Shown here in pieces: positions 7,989 to 16,072 of a stretch of 46,724 bases of DNA. Every line of letters begins with the position of its first letter. Positions within the stretch are counted from its first letter, which is position 1. Below the pieces are notes generated by a model. It made no database searches. It was given only the letters and a program-made list of their open reading frames with translations, and was not told where the DNA came from. Source of the DNA: a virus; IMG/VR virus record IMGVR_UViG_3300009537_000027, positions 1-46,724 of that record. The stretch is one strand, 5' to 3'. A program made the translations under genes and the position numbers.

Positions 7989-9089
7989 TTATGTTCCTTT
8001 TCTCGGAGGTGAAAGTTGAGCCTTGCCGCGAAGTGCGGCCATGCTCGCTATGATCTCACTGGGAGTCTTCGCCTTCTCTGAGGCAGCGCCCTCTTGGAGC
8101 CGCGCGGCGGCTGTCCTGGGGACGGGAGGAGTTTCTGCTTTCCTCGCAGCTCGGGCCGCCACCGTTCCTTGCGGAGTGGGTGCGCCGGGGGCTGATGCCT
8201 TGGGCAAGTTGAAGGCCTTTCTGAGATCATCGCCGATTGCTTGGTACAGTTCCTTGTAAGGCCGGCGATCATTCTCGCCCCCTCTCTCTTTTGGCGCTCG
8301 GCGGCGGTTCTCTTCAACGAAGAACAGCCGCTTCAGGTAGTCGTTAGAGAAAAGGTCCTTGTACTCGGTCTGTACGAAGCTCAGGGCGCTTTGAAACTGG
8401 AGTTCGTCCTGCGCAGCCATCCGGGCCTGCTGTGCTGCAAACTGCTGAATCTGATCTGGTCTGACGACGTCGCGAGTGCGGAGCTCTGCCATCGCGGCGG
8501 TCGCTTGCTCTGGAGAGCCGAACTGGAGATCATGCGCAAGCTCTGCGTCTGTTCTGCCTTCTGGCTTCTCGGAAGGTTCTTGCTTCTGAGGCGTCCCTTG
8601 CGGGGTGGACTCTCGAGCTTTTGCCTCGGCCTCTCGGAGCAACTCTGAGGCCATTTTGAGTCTGAAGTCTGCCGCAGTTTCCTTCTGAAAAGTGCGGTAT
8701 CCTGCGTCGATGATGGCGCTGCCCTTGACTTCGAGCTCTTGCCCATCGACTTTGACTTTGTACATCTTCTCCGGGTCTACAGCCTCGGGGGCCGCCGGAG
8801 CTAGGGTGGTGGGCTCCCCGGAGGGGGCACCCGGCACCACAGCTTCCTCTGAGGCAAGGGGAGGAGGAGGCTCTTCGGCCTCAGCAGCGGCTGCCTCCGG
8901 CGGCTGGGTGATCTCTCCGTCCTCACTGATCGTGGGGAGGGTCTCTGCGAACTCAACCTTGTGCTGCTCAGCCACAGTCTTGGCGATCTCGGCCAGGCTG
9001 ATATTCCGAGGACTTACCTCCGGGTTCGGCTTGGAGTACTCTTCCTCAGGACTCGGGTCTTGGGGTTTCGGGTCTGGATCAATCTTCAT
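7989..9089 (-). CDS. Scaffolding protein
   Basis: A 366-residue acidic, Pro/Glu/Ala-rich protein located between portal and capsid genes, where tailed phages encode scaffold. The N-terminal 110 residues are disordered and acidic (DPDPKPQDPSPEEE, AAAEAEEPPPPL). The centre is helical (ADFRLKMASELLREAEAKARES, IQQFAAQQARMAAQDELQFQ). The C-terminus is basic (RKAETPPVPR, ALRGKAQLSPPRKGT), as in scaffolds that bind coat through a basic tail. The stop falls two bases before the capsid start. Function is inferred from composition and position rather than from a specific family. Confidence 0.75.
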   Translation of the reverse strand: MKIDPDPKPQDPSPEEEYSKPNPEVSPRNISLAEIAKTVAEQHKVEFAETLPTISEDGEITQPPEAAAAEAEEPPPPLASEEAVVPGAPSGEPTTLAPAAPEAVDPEKMYKVKVDGQELEVKGSAIIDAGYRTFQKETAADFRLKMASELLREAEAKARESTPQGTPQKQEPSEKPEGRTDAELAHDLQFGSPEQATAAMAELRTRDVVRPDQIQQFAAQQARMAAQDELQFQSALSFVQTEYKDLFSNDYLKRLFFVEENRRRAPKERGGENDRRPYKELYQAIGDDLRKAFNLPKASAPGAPTPQGTVAARAARKAETPPVPRTAAARLQEGAASEKAKTPSEIIASMAALRGKAQLSPPRKGT

Positions 9090-9405
9090 GTGCTACCTCT
9101 TGGAGTGCGCCGTCCGCCGACTTGCCGGATAGGATCAGGTCTCGAAGCCAGCTCAGGAAGAACTGGGCTCGCCAGATGCGATTTTGCAGGTTCTGAATCT
9201 TGCGTCTCCGCCAGGGCAAGACTCGCGCAAGCTCCTCTTGCGCCAGGATGATTTCTTGGTTAAGACACCCCACGAGGTGCCGCCCAAGATCTCCGTGGAG
9301 GAAGTCTCGGGCCTGCAGGCCGAGGTCCACTTCCGCCACATAAGTGCGAGTCGTGGGATCGAGGCTGTCGAGGAGGTTCTGCAGGTCGAGGTCTGGAGTG
9401 TCCAT
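9079..9405 (-). CDS. Small helical protein between portal and scaffold
   Basis: A 108-residue, mostly alpha-helical protein. ATG at 9405 overlaps the portal stop (TGATG), and its end overlaps the scaffold start by 11 bases. The first half is acidic (MDTPDLDLQNLLDSLD). The second half is basic and amphipathic (EELARVLPWRRRKIQNLQNRIWRAQFFLSWLRDLI). No family was recognised. Position suggests a head-assembly accessory factor. Confidence 0.65.
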   Translation of the reverse strand: MDTPDLDLQNLLDSLDPTTRTYVAEVDLGLQARDFLHGDLGRHLVGCLNQEIILAQEELARVLPWRRRKIQNLQNRIWRAQFFLSWLRDLILSGKSADGALQEVAHED

Positions 9406-11675
9406 CAGCGGGCTCTCGCATCTCCGTTACCACCCGCAGGCTTGGGGGCGTGCTTAGCAGCTTCAGTCATTGCCTTCGCCTTTGCTACAGCAAGGAAGCG
9501 GTCTGTGGCAGCCTTGACTCGAGCCTTGAACCACTCAAGGTCGGCTTGCTGCCGGGCCTTGGCGGCCTCGAGGGCGGCTTGCTGGGCGGCTTTCCTCTGA
9601 TCAAGCTGGAGATTCTGCTGGTTCTCCCGAGTTTTGGCTGCGAACTCAAAGGCTTGCTCTTTCTGCCTGAGGCTGAACTCCATCATAAGCTCTTGCATCT
9701 TCCCATCGAACTCATGCTGGGCCTCAAGTTGCTGCATCTCGAGGGTGTGCTCCTTCTCATCCAGGGCTCTCTCCCGCCTCTGGATGCGATCTTTGTGGCT
9801 GTCCACGATTTGCTGGGCAGTTGCCTCTGCTTGCTGCATGAGCTGCTGGGCCTGGACGAGCCGAGGATCCACTTGGGTGAAGAAGCGGGCGCTATCCTTG
9901 AAACCAGCCAAGCCGTAGAGTTCCTTACGCACTTCTGGCAAGTTCATGTCGGAGGGAGCCTGCTGAGAGATCTGTCCATACGCCCCAGTTGCCTGCATGA
10001 ACTTCTGGAACCTCTGCTCTGGATCTGTAGCTCCCATGCCTACGTTCACAGCGAGAGTCAGCTCCTGATCAAGGAGCTTGTCAAGGTCTGGATTCTGCTG
10101 GTAGTGCTCCCAGGCTCCCGCCTTCTTCGCCGCAATCGCGAGCACGACCTCATCACTCTCGTACTTCTGCTCGAGCTTGATGAGTTGCCTAAGGGTGGGC
10201 TCCACCCAAGTCTCAACCCAGACTCGGAAGGTGTATTCTGTGAGCATGTTGCTGCCGGCCCCCATCATCTTCATGCCGCCCACAGTCTCATTCATCCGCC
10301 TGTTCGTCATGACGGAGCTGCTGTTCAAGCCACCGCCTTCCAAGTCGTCGAAATCCGCGTTCAAACGGTCCTGTTCCTGGAAACTGCTGGCGGTGACATC
10401 TGTCCAGTTTACCTCTCTCACATCCTTCTCTGTGTCATTCGCCATTGTGACTCCCCCAGGGACGTTCCTCAAGATCCCTTCCACATCCACATTGGAGCCC
10501 CGGCGCACAATCCAGCGCTTGTTCAGGACGAACTTCACGTTATCCAGCCTCTGGTTCGCAACCTCATTCGCCTCTTGCTGGAGCTGCGAGCCCAGCCCCG
10601 CGAGGCCCTTCGGCATGGCTTGGTGGGTCTCGATCAGGCAGAAGCCAATGGTGACTGGGATCTCCCCTATGGGGAACATCTCCCTCAAGGGCACAGACTC
10701 TGTGAGCAGTTCCAGGTCCTTGAGACTGTAGAAAGTGTAGCACTTCCCCCCACTCTTGATGAAGTTGAGGTGAACCTGAATCACGTCGAATTCATTCACA
10801 GTGCTCGTGACTGTATCTGGGTTCTCCTTGCGGCCATCTCGGGCCTGCTGCACAGGGTCATCTTCTGACATGCGGGCTTGGAGGAGCCTCTCCTTACTCA
10901 CCCGCTTCCAGGGCTTGCCTTGCTTCCCGTAGCCTTTCTCCATCCGGTCGAGCACATCCTGCACGTACATCGGCATTTCGAGGATGAGATAAGGGCTCGT
11001 ACCGACGACATCGAACCACTTGGCTGCGGGATCAAAGTGGACCCGCTGGATGCTCAGCAGCTCGCAGCACGGCTTGTCCACAACAGGGACATCTTCTTCC
11101 AGTTCCAGAGAGATGGGCCCAAGCCCCGGGACCTCCACAGTCTTCTGCACCTTCTGCGGCTCTGTGATGTAGTCCCAGTACTGGAAGGAAGCACAAATCC
11201 CCACGCTCATTGCGTCTTGGAAGGCCCCCAAACTCGTGATGAACCAAGGCACGCCATTCTTCACACTTGAGAGGCGGTACTGGAGGAGTTCCTTGTTTAT
11301 CCGAGCGGAGATGGCTTGCTGCTGGTTCTCCTCATTGATCGGGTCCACGCTCACGACATCAGGGTTGCTGAAGAGAGCCTGAGCTGCAGTGGCCTCGTGC
11401 TTGCGAATCACACTCCGAGTCTTCGGGCGGAAGATTCGGCTGCGGTACTTATACGCATCACTGTTGTACTTGCTGTCTCGAGGATGCTGGGAGTTGAAGA
11501 GACGGAGGCCATCCTCCCAGATCTTCCGGTAGTTGTTCTCTGCGTAGGTGGTACTACGCTTGAAGGCGTCCTTGGCGAGCTTCATCCAGGGATCTGGGCT
11601 CGAGGTAGAACCACTGGCTCCGCCTCCCATCTCGTCTCCCTGGGCTTGCCCAGGAATAAGATTCGTGCTAGCCAT
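9405..11675 (-). CDS. Portal protein
   Basis: About 756 residues from ATG at 11675; an upstream in-frame start at 11723 would run far into the previous gene. The N-terminus carries portal features: PWMKLAKDAFKRS, a conserved RKIWEDGLRLFNSQHPRDSKYNS segment and FRPKTRSVIRKHEATAAQALFSNPD. The middle has a typical stem/wing pattern (ECFPIGEIP-like strand REMFPIGEIPVTIGFC, then GLGSQLQQEANEVANQRLDNVK). The last 120 residues are a long Gln/Ala/Lys coiled coil (EEKEHTLEMQQLEAQH-like, ENQQNLQLDQRKAAQQAALEAAKARQQADL), comparable to the barrel extension of podovirus portals. It lies between terminase and scaffold. Dodecameric assembly at one capsid vertex is family knowledge. Confidence 0.85.
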   Translation of the reverse strand: MASTNLIPGQAQGDEMGGGASGSTSSPDPWMKLAKDAFKRSTTYAENNYRKIWEDGLRLFNSQHPRDSKYNSDAYKYRSRIFRPKTRSVIRKHEATAAQALFSNPDVVSVDPINEENQQQAISARINKELLQYRLSSVKNGVPWFITSLGAFQDAMSVGICASFQYWDYITEPQKVQKTVEVPGLGPISLELEEDVPVVDKPCCELLSIQRVHFDPAAKWFDVVGTSPYLILEMPMYVQDVLDRMEKGYGKQGKPWKRVSKERLLQARMSEDDPVQQARDGRKENPDTVTSTVNEFDVIQVHLNFIKSGGKCYTFYSLKDLELLTESVPLREMFPIGEIPVTIGFCLIETHQAMPKGLAGLGSQLQQEANEVANQRLDNVKFVLNKRWIVRRGSNVDVEGILRNVPGGVTMANDTEKDVREVNWTDVTASSFQEQDRLNADFDDLEGGGLNSSSVMTNRRMNETVGGMKMMGAGSNMLTEYTFRVWVETWVEPTLRQLIKLEQKYESDEVVLAIAAKKAGAWEHYQQNPDLDKLLDQELTLAVNVGMGATDPEQRFQKFMQATGAYGQISQQAPSDMNLPEVRKELYGLAGFKDSARFFTQVDPRLVQAQQLMQQAEATAQQIVDSHKDRIQRRERALDEKEHTLEMQQLEAQHEFDGKMQELMMEFSLRQKEQAFEFAAKTRENQQNLQLDQRKAAQQAALEAAKARQQADLEWFKARVKAATDRFLAVAKAKAMTEAAKHAPKPAGGNGDARAR

Positions 11676-12036
11676 GCGGGAGGTGCCTCGGGGCCTTCCA
11701 GTACTTCTCAAGCTTGCGATCATCTAGCTCGAAGGTGAGGACTGGGTCTTCTCCTCTGGGCCCGCGAGCGAGGTTGGCCCGTTCAAGCAGCTCTCCTGCA
11801 GCTCGAATATACTCTCTCTTACGAGCTCCCGCATCATGGGCAAGGGCCTCCACTTTGCGCAGCATCCCAATGAGGCCGCGTGCGCCGCTGGCCTCGAGGT
11901 GCTTGATGACGAGGACTCCCCCTTTACACTCGATCCACCAGCTGTGGTTGGGGTAAGCGAAGGTGAGGACTTCGGCGGCTTCCTTGGCGAAGTTATCAGC
12001 AAGGGGGTTATCTCCTATTGCGTGGATGAGGGCCAT
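11668..12036 (-). CDS. Small late protein, unknown
   Basis: About 122 residues from ATG at 12036, which lies two bases after the preceding stop. Upstream in-frame starts at 12075 and 12117 would overlap that gene by 38 or 80 bases, more than is usual here, but cannot be excluded. The protein has an alpha/beta start (MALIHAIGDNPLADNFAKEAAEVLTFAYPNHSWWIECKGGVLVIKHLEASGARGL) and a charged helical end. No family was recognised. The stop overlaps the portal start by eight bases. Confidence 0.65.
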   Translation of the reverse strand: MALIHAIGDNPLADNFAKEAAEVLTFAYPNHSWWIECKGGVLVIKHLEASGARGLIGMLRKVEALAHDAGARKREYIRAAGELLERANLARGPRGEDPVLTFELDDRKLEKYWKAPRHLPHG

Positions 12037-12037
12037 C

Positions 12038-12226
12038 TTAGGTGCCGGAGGCAGTTCCAGTGTAAGGGCCACCATTGGGCTCGGAGGCAGCGAACTTCCG
12101 CCCATTGCTGAACTCATAAGCCACGTCTTTCTTCCCCCAGTCGTCTCCCCAGGCCTGCTTGACCAGGCCCCCGAAGGAGATCTGGCGAGTCACTGGGGGG
12201 ATGGTAGGAACGCCTGAGCGGGGCAT
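12038..12226 (-). CDS. Small late protein, unknown
   Basis: A 62-residue protein (MPRSGVPTIPPVTRQ, GLVKQAWGDDWGKKDVAYEF). ATG at 12226 overlaps the preceding stop (TAATG). Trp/Gly/Lys-rich centre, flexible ends. No family was recognised; the overlap chain and codon use support translation. Confidence 0.55.
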   Translation of the reverse strand: MPRSGVPTIPPVTRQISFGGLVKQAWGDDWGKKDVAYEFSNGRKFAASEPNGGPYTGTASGT

Positions 12227-12423
12227 TAGCGGAGATACTTCAAGAGCACGAGGATCAACGCAATAGCTCCATTCGCCATCCAGATGATGCGCTCCAAGCG
12301 CGTAAAGCGCTCTTCCACTCTCTGGCGAGAAGTTGCACAGTCCACGAGGTGCTTGTCCAGCACTCGGGTTAAGGTTTCCACCTGCGATTCTAGCACAGCC
12401 ACACGCTCAGCTCCTTGTGCCAT
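12226..12423 (-). CDS. Coiled-coil protein with C-terminal membrane segment, XhlA-like
   Basis: A 65-residue protein. Residues 5-45 form a heptad-rich helix (VAVLESQVETLTRVLDKHLVDC, RVEERFTRLERII). Residues about 48-63 are one hydrophobic membrane-spanning segment (WMANGAIALILVLLKYL). This arrangement resembles small XhlA-type phage proteins that help lysis at the membrane. It lies between terminase and portal, far from the holin and endolysin, so the lysis role is only possible. A tether for assembly is the alternative. Confidence 0.65.
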   Translation of the reverse strand: MAQGAERVAVLESQVETLTRVLDKHLVDCATSRQRVEERFTRLERIIWMANGAIALILVLLKYLR

Positions 12424-12426
12424 ATG

Positions 12427-13866
12427 TTAGTAGTCCGGGTAGTAAGGAGGGTCATAGGAGGCTTGGCCTTTGTACTCGGCGGCATCTCCAAAAGTGAGGC
12501 AGAAAGCATCTGCCACGTCAGGGCTACGAGGATATCGTTTTTTCATTTCATCTTTGCTTTCTACCTTAATCTTCCCGGTGGAGGTGAAGGAATACTTTGG
12601 CATGCTTAGCTCTGCAAAGAGGATGTCATCCCGGAAGAGCAAGCAGTCCTTCTTCTCAAGCCACTTGCGGGCTCGGAACCATAGCTCGTCCCGGAGGCGA
12701 CTGTACTTGTCGTCCACACTCGCGCTCTCCGCCACATTCACGCCCACTGCGGGGAGGTTCAGCTCGAGCAGGCGGTCTAGGACCCCGCCTCCCACACCAA
12801 TAACATCCACGAAGATGGTGTCTGGGCGGTTCTCAGGAAGGGTCGCCTGCCACTCTGCGAGCACCTTCCCCGCACTCTGCATCGTGTCCATGCCGCTCCA
12901 GCTGATGTGGGCACAGGTCGTGGCGTTGGTCTGGCGCTTGATGAGAACAGTCCGATCTCCGCCGAAGCGGGCCACATCCACCCCCCAGACAGGCTTGCCG
13001 TAGGGCTTGATGTCCCGCACAGCGGCCGCCTCACACAGGTGCATGGGGATCACACTATCCGCCTCCTCGAGAGGGAAGTCTCCCATGACTCGAACGCGAT
13101 ACACGTTGGAATCTCGTCCGTACTGGTGGATAATCTCGTCTCGGAAGAGCTGGCTCTGGAGGGGGCTGTCTTCCCCATTCACCTGGATAGTGCCCCAGAG
13201 GGAACGAAGCTTGTGGTGAGTGTCGTAGAACAGGCCCTCGAGGCGGGTGGGGTTCCCGGCAAGGATAACGAAGCTGTTCTTGTCTGAGAGGGCTCCACGG
13301 GCGGCCTCAAAGATGCTGTCAGCCACACCAGGGGCCTCATCCGCAATCACGAGCACAACGCCTTTGTGAGCGTGCAGGCCCTGCAAGGCATCTGGCTTCT
13401 CCGGGCGTGCAGTCCGGGCAACTGTGAAGGACTCTTCTGGTCTGTCTTTGAGGTAGAACGAATCACTTGTCCACTCGAAGCTTGCTCCCAGCTCCGGCAC
13501 GCGCTCCTTGAGGATGCGGTGCCACTTGCTCAGCTCCGCCCAGAGCACGTCGGACATCTGGGTAGCTGTGGGGGCTGTGCAGCCGCCCTTCACTGGGAGG
13601 AAGCATGTGTGGGCCCAGAGGATCGTGATTGCAAGGAAGGCCGACTTGCCTACACCGTGGCCGCTTCTCACACTGAGCCTGTGGCGAGCGACGAGGAGCT
13701 TGCTGGCCTCCCACCACCACTCAGGCACACCTTCCTCTGCCTCCGCATCCCACGTGGAGGGTAGGCCGAGTGCCTCTGTAGCGAAGAGAGCGGGGCCCCC
13801 TGCCCTCCAGCGAAGAATCCGCTCGCGGGCGGGGTCTAGATCTGCAAGGAGGGGCTGTGCGCTCAT
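12427..13866 (-). CDS. terL: Terminase large subunit
   Basis: A 479-residue packaging motor. The ATPase Walker A is SGHGVGKSA at residues 68-76 and Walker B is VVLVIADEAPG at 170-180 (D176, E177). A coupling-motif-like ILAGNPTR follows at about 201-208. The nuclease domain starts with GVDVARFGGDR at 295-305 (D297), continues with FVDVIGVGGGVLDRL and ends with the acidic RSPDVADAFCLTF. All key acidic positions are present, so both activities look intact. It cuts and translocates concatemeric DNA into proheads through the portal. A headful mechanism is suggested by the lack of visible terminal repeats and by the circular map, but is not proven. ATG overlaps the small-subunit stop (ATGA). Confidence 0.93.
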   Translation of the reverse strand: MSAQPLLADLDPARERILRWRAGGPALFATEALGLPSTWDAEAEEGVPEWWWEASKLLVARHRLSVRSGHGVGKSAFLAITILWAHTCFLPVKGGCTAPTATQMSDVLWAELSKWHRILKERVPELGASFEWTSDSFYLKDRPEESFTVARTARPEKPDALQGLHAHKGVVLVIADEAPGVADSIFEAARGALSDKNSFVILAGNPTRLEGLFYDTHHKLRSLWGTIQVNGEDSPLQSQLFRDEIIHQYGRDSNVYRVRVMGDFPLEEADSVIPMHLCEAAAVRDIKPYGKPVWGVDVARFGGDRTVLIKRQTNATTCAHISWSGMDTMQSAGKVLAEWQATLPENRPDTIFVDVIGVGGGVLDRLLELNLPAVGVNVAESASVDDKYSRLRDELWFRARKWLEKKDCLLFRDDILFAELSMPKYSFTSTGKIKVESKDEMKKRYPRSPDVADAFCLTFGDAAEYKGQASYDPPYYPDY

Positions 13867-14330
13867 GCAGGGAGCTTGGGGTTGATCTCTTTCTCCACAG
13901 GGAGAGCAGAGAGGATCCCCGCAAGGCTATGCGTGTGGTGGACATTCGCGTTCACCTCCACCCGCGCACCATACCCGAGGGCCCGGGCACTGTTCTTGAA
14001 GACCTCCAACACGAGCTGATCACTGGGGTTCGCGTCCAGCTTCTGCCGAAGCTTCTCCATACTCTGGAGCACCAGGCCCTTGAAACTTGCTTCCACCTCC
14101 CCCCGGAGGATCGGATCTAGGATCTCGTCCTTGCGGGTGGCAAGAAACGCCTGGAACGCATCACTCGCGATGACTTGGCTCACCCACCCGGCTGTGTACC
14201 CGAAGAATTGAGCAATCTCCCCCTGGCTGATGGCGGGGTTCTGGAGGATAAGCTCCGCCATCGCTTCATGGCTGTACGAAGTCTTCGCTATACCTCCACG
14301 TGCTTGGCCTGTTGCTGGATCTACCCACAT
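13863..14330 (-). CDS. terS: Terminase small subunit
   Basis: A 155-residue DNA-recognition subunit, first gene of the late operon. Residues about 22-62 contain a helix-turn-helix (EAMAELILQNPAISQGEIAQFFGYTAGWVSQVIASDAFQAFLATRK), typical of small terminases that bind pac DNA. A central helical oligomerisation region (LDPILRGEVEASFKGLVLQSMEKLRQKLD) and a short C-terminal tail follow. ATG at 14330 has AAGGAG eight bases upstream, and a strong promoter lies about 50 bp further up. The gene overlaps terL by four bases. Confidence 0.85.
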   Translation of the reverse strand: MWVDPATGQARGGIAKTSYSHEAMAELILQNPAISQGEIAQFFGYTAGWVSQVIASDAFQAFLATRKDEILDPILRGEVEASFKGLVLQSMEKLRQKLDANPSDQLVLEVFKNSARALGYGARVEVNANVHHTHSLAGILSALPVEKEINPKLPA

Positions 14331-14377
14331 ACGCTGCTCCTTAAAGGGGCAAGGGCGCGTGGCCCCGGCGTTTGTAC

Positions 14378-14406
14378 ATTGTGCGCCGGGAGCTCCAAGG
14401 TGTCAA
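14378..14406 (-). promoter_or_regulatory. Late promoter for the terminase-led operon
   Basis: Read on the minus strand: TTGACA at 14406-14401, 17-bp spacer, CACAAT at 14383-14378. The -35 box is a perfect sigma70 consensus. The -10 is identical to those at 21655-21660 and 22384-22389. The start point would fall about 40 bases upstream of the small terminase ATG, leaving room for the AAGGAG site. Confidence 0.75.
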
Positions 14407-14442
14407 CCTAAGGGGGTGGCGGGCGTGGGGGGTCTTGTAGTA

Positions 14443-14472
14443 CGAACGAGATATAGCGTCCAATCTCGTTCG
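14443..14472. promoter_or_regulatory. CGAACG dyad, putative operator
   Basis: Perfect inverted repeat CGAACGAGAT / ATCTCGTTCG with a 10-base spacer. The CGAACG cores start at 14443 and 14467, 24 bp apart. The same 24-bp spacing of CGAACG or CGTTCG occurs at three plus-strand promoters. It lies 37 bp upstream of the late -35 box, where a bound dimer could block or activate either direction. Confidence 0.65.
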
Positions 14473-14573
14473 AGTTTCCTATCAGCTTGCGGCGGAAACT
14501 GAGGGGCTATCCCCTCACACTCCCCCCGTCACTTTCCCTTGTATACCGGCGTGCCGCCGGCCTCGGGTCCCCT

Positions 14574-14589
14574 AAGTGAGTGCTCACTT
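14574..14589. promoter_or_regulatory. Short palindrome, possible operator
   Basis: AAGTGAG-TG-CTCACTT, a perfect 7-bp inverted repeat with a 2-base centre in the divergent region. No second copy was noticed. It could bind a dimeric regulator, but may be chance. Confidence 0.35.
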
Positions 14590-14705
14590 CGCAGGCGCGT
14601 GGAATGATTCTCATTCAGTGTGGGCGCTCACATCTCTACCGCACTGCAGCATCCAGTGGCATGGTGCACCTCACAAGCCAGTTACATTTTGTTACAATTT
14701 CGGCC

Positions 14706-14734
14706 TTGCTTGGTGCGTTGCACAATGGTATACT
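14706..14734 (+). promoter_or_regulatory. Early promoter
   Basis: TTGCTT at 14706-14711, 17-bp spacer, TATACT at 14729-14734: a good sigma70-type match on the plus strand. Transcription would start near 14742 and run about 240 bases before the first early gene at 14980. Confidence 0.6.
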
Positions 14735-14979
14735 GGATTCACGGTGATCGAGGCCGCAGGTTGAATCCCTACGGTACAGTCCCAAGCATAGCACGACGGT
14801 GCTCGGACCGTGATAGTAGATACCGCGCAAGCACCCGTAACAAATGCCCACGTTGGCCGCGAGGCTTGTGGTGGGGGGACATGGCGAACCTGACAACCCG
14901 CCGGCGGCAGCGGATAGCCGACACAAAGCTACGTTCGCATGGGCGGACGAGTTTATCCATAACCTGACGGAGGTTTCAG

Positions 14980-15486
14980 ATGGCAGAACGCAAGAAAGTC
15001 GTATCCTTCAAGTGGGACTTCACCGGGCGCAAGATTCATTTCCATGTGCTCGGCGGCGGGGATGCAGTGCTGGACCTGAGCAAGGTCCTCCCTGCGAACC
15101 ACCAGCGCGCGGAGTTCCACGGCTGGACGCAGAAGTGTGTGGACAAGTGCGCTATCCAGCGCGACCCCACCACGGGCAAGAGCGCCACGGCGAAGGAGAA
15201 GTTCGAGGTCCTCAAGGCGTGCGTGGATCACCTGAACGCAGGCGGCGAGTGGCTCATGCGGGGAGTGAAGGACTTGCTCGACCGCGGGGCCTTGTACCAA
15301 GCCGTCGCCACGGTGAGGGGCTTCGATCCCAAAGTCGTGGAAGCGAAGTGGCGGGACCGGCAAGACGATGTTATCAGGCAGGTCCTGACGGATCCCCTCG
15401 TGGCTGCGGAGTACACGCGGCTTACGGTGAAGGGAGATTCCAGCGGCGCGGATGCCCTGCTGGAGGAGTTCGAGGGGCTGGCGTAG
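14980..15486 (+). CDS. First early gene, conserved hypothetical; paralogue of the 21733 gene
   Basis: A 168-residue protein translated from ATG with CTGACGGAGG just upstream, a leader shared by two other first-in-unit genes. N-terminal strands (VVSFKWDFTGRKIHFHV, DAVLDLSKVL) lead to an A-EFHGWTQKCVDKCAI segment, a linker with LKACVDHLNAGGEW and a helical end (GFDPKVVEAKWRDRQDDVIRQVL, ADALLEEFEGLA). The same order, with AACHGGEQKYGDSYA, ENLNSGDW and TGALFAEL, occurs in the gene at 21733, so the two are likely paralogues. No enzyme motif was recognised. As the first early gene it may act on the host or in regulation. Confidence 0.8.
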   Translation: MAERKKVVSFKWDFTGRKIHFHVLGGGDAVLDLSKVLPANHQRAEFHGWTQKCVDKCAIQRDPTTGKSATAKEKFEVLKACVDHLNAGGEWLMRGVKDLLDRGALYQAVATVRGFDPKVVEAKWRDRQDDVIRQVLTDPLVAAEYTRLTVKGDSSGADALLEEFEGLA

Positions 15487-15494
15487 GGCCAAGT

Positions 15495-15518
15495 GGGGAG
15501 GGGCGCAAGCCTCTCCCC
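15495..15518 (+). other. Stable hairpin after the first early gene
   Basis: GGGGAGGGGC-GCAA-GCCTCTCCCC: a 10-bp stem with one mismatch and a GCAA tetraloop, nine bases after the stop of the 14980 gene. No T-run follows, so it may protect the message end or pause polymerase rather than terminate. Confidence 0.5.
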
Positions 15519-15544
15519 GCTGTTGGCACTGAGGTGAGGGTAGC

Positions 15545-15567
15545 ACTACTACTACTACTACTACTAC
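15545..15567. repeat. ACT triplet repeat
   Basis: Seven full copies of ACT plus two bases in non-coding DNA. This kind of tract is prone to slippage. Confidence 0.85.
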
Positions 15568-15615
15568 CCTGCAGCCCCCCCTATTCTATACCCGTTCGAG
15601 TATGTCCAAGTGTCC

Positions 15616-15661
15616 AAGGGACTATGATTTTGGTCCCTTAGTATGTATTATATTTTTTTTT
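15616..15661 (+). terminator. Possible terminator
   Basis: Inverted repeat AAGGGAC / GTCCCTT (15616-15622 and 15633-15639) with a 10-base loop. A run of nine T residues (15653-15661) follows after a 13-base AT-rich gap. The gap is longer than in a standard intrinsic terminator, so the call is tentative. Confidence 0.4.
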
Positions 15662-15789
15662 ACTTATAAGGGAAAGAGATACAGACCCTGGGGCACTTGG
15701 GGCATAAGGCACTTGGGGTTATCCGTTCGGACTTAGAGAAGGGGGGGCTGCAGGGTGGTGGTGGTGGTGCAAGTAGTGCTATAACTTGC

Positions 15790-15818
15790 TTGACATCTGG
15801 GTTGGAGTGTGGGAGAAT
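15790..15818 (+). promoter_or_regulatory. Promoter for the accessory operon
   Basis: TTGACA at 15790-15795, 17-bp spacer, GAGAAT at 15813-15818. Perfect -35 with a 4/6 -10, about 60 bp upstream of the gene at 15878. Confidence 0.6.
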
Positions 15819-15877
15819 GTGGGGTATGGGGGCCGGCGGTCGGCCCTTGGTGGGTGGGACCTTGATGGAGAGCGCGC

Positions 15878-16072
15878 ATGAAACCTCAATTGCAGTGTCC
15901 GAACTGCTTGCAGTTCGAGCTAGGGTTCAAAGTGCTGGTGGTGGAGAAAGAGGTAGACCACCAGCAGCAACTAACAGCAGGCCCAAACGAGACTCGGTAT
16001 TTGGGCTGCAAGGCCTTTGATTGCGCCTATGTGGGCAGAGCAGAACAGTTCTTCCCCAAGGAGGCTGCATGA
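15878..16072 (+). CDS. Small zinc-ribbon-like protein
   Basis: A 64-residue protein with CPNC at residues 7-10 and a later C-x4-C (GCKAFDCAYVG), a pattern suggesting one zinc site. ATG follows a GATGGAG site. The stop overlaps the next start (ATGA). Function unknown; it could bind nucleic acid or protein. Confidence 0.65.
   Translation: MKPQLQCPNCLQFELGFKVLVVEKEVDHQQQLTAGPNETRYLGCKAFDCAYVGRAEQFFPKEAA

Larger units (their letters stand above)
14331..14979. other. Divergent control region between late and early blocks
   Basis: 649 bp with no convincing gene. It holds the late promoter on the minus strand (14378-14406), a 30-bp CGAACG dyad (14443-14472), a CCGGC/GCCGG mini-hairpin near 14547-14561, a palindrome (14574-14589) and an early plus-strand promoter (14706-14734). 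Everything to the left is transcribed leftward and everything to the right rightward. It is therefore the main switch region and a plausible place for a replication origin or pac site; neither is shown by the sequence. Confidence 0.7.
15487..15877. other. Intergenic region with hairpins, triplet repeat and promoter
   Basis: 391 bp without a convincing gene; the open frame around 15697-16020 lacks typical codon use. It holds a GCAA-capped hairpin, an ACT repeat, a second hairpin followed by a T-run, two single CGTTCG sites (15593, 15724), G-rich stretches and a promoter at 15790-15818. Confidence 0.6.

Noticed and set aside
9450-10868. Plus-strand open frame of 472 codons.
   Set aside because: Antisense to the portal gene; leucine-rich shadow without domains.
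14740-14800. tRNA-like T-arm (GGTTGAATCC).
   Set aside because: The T stem has a mismatch, and no matching acceptor, D or anticodon arms could be drawn.
15545-15567. ACT tract as a CRISPR or mobile-element end.
   Set aside because: Simple triplet repeat only; no spacers, inverted ends or transposase.
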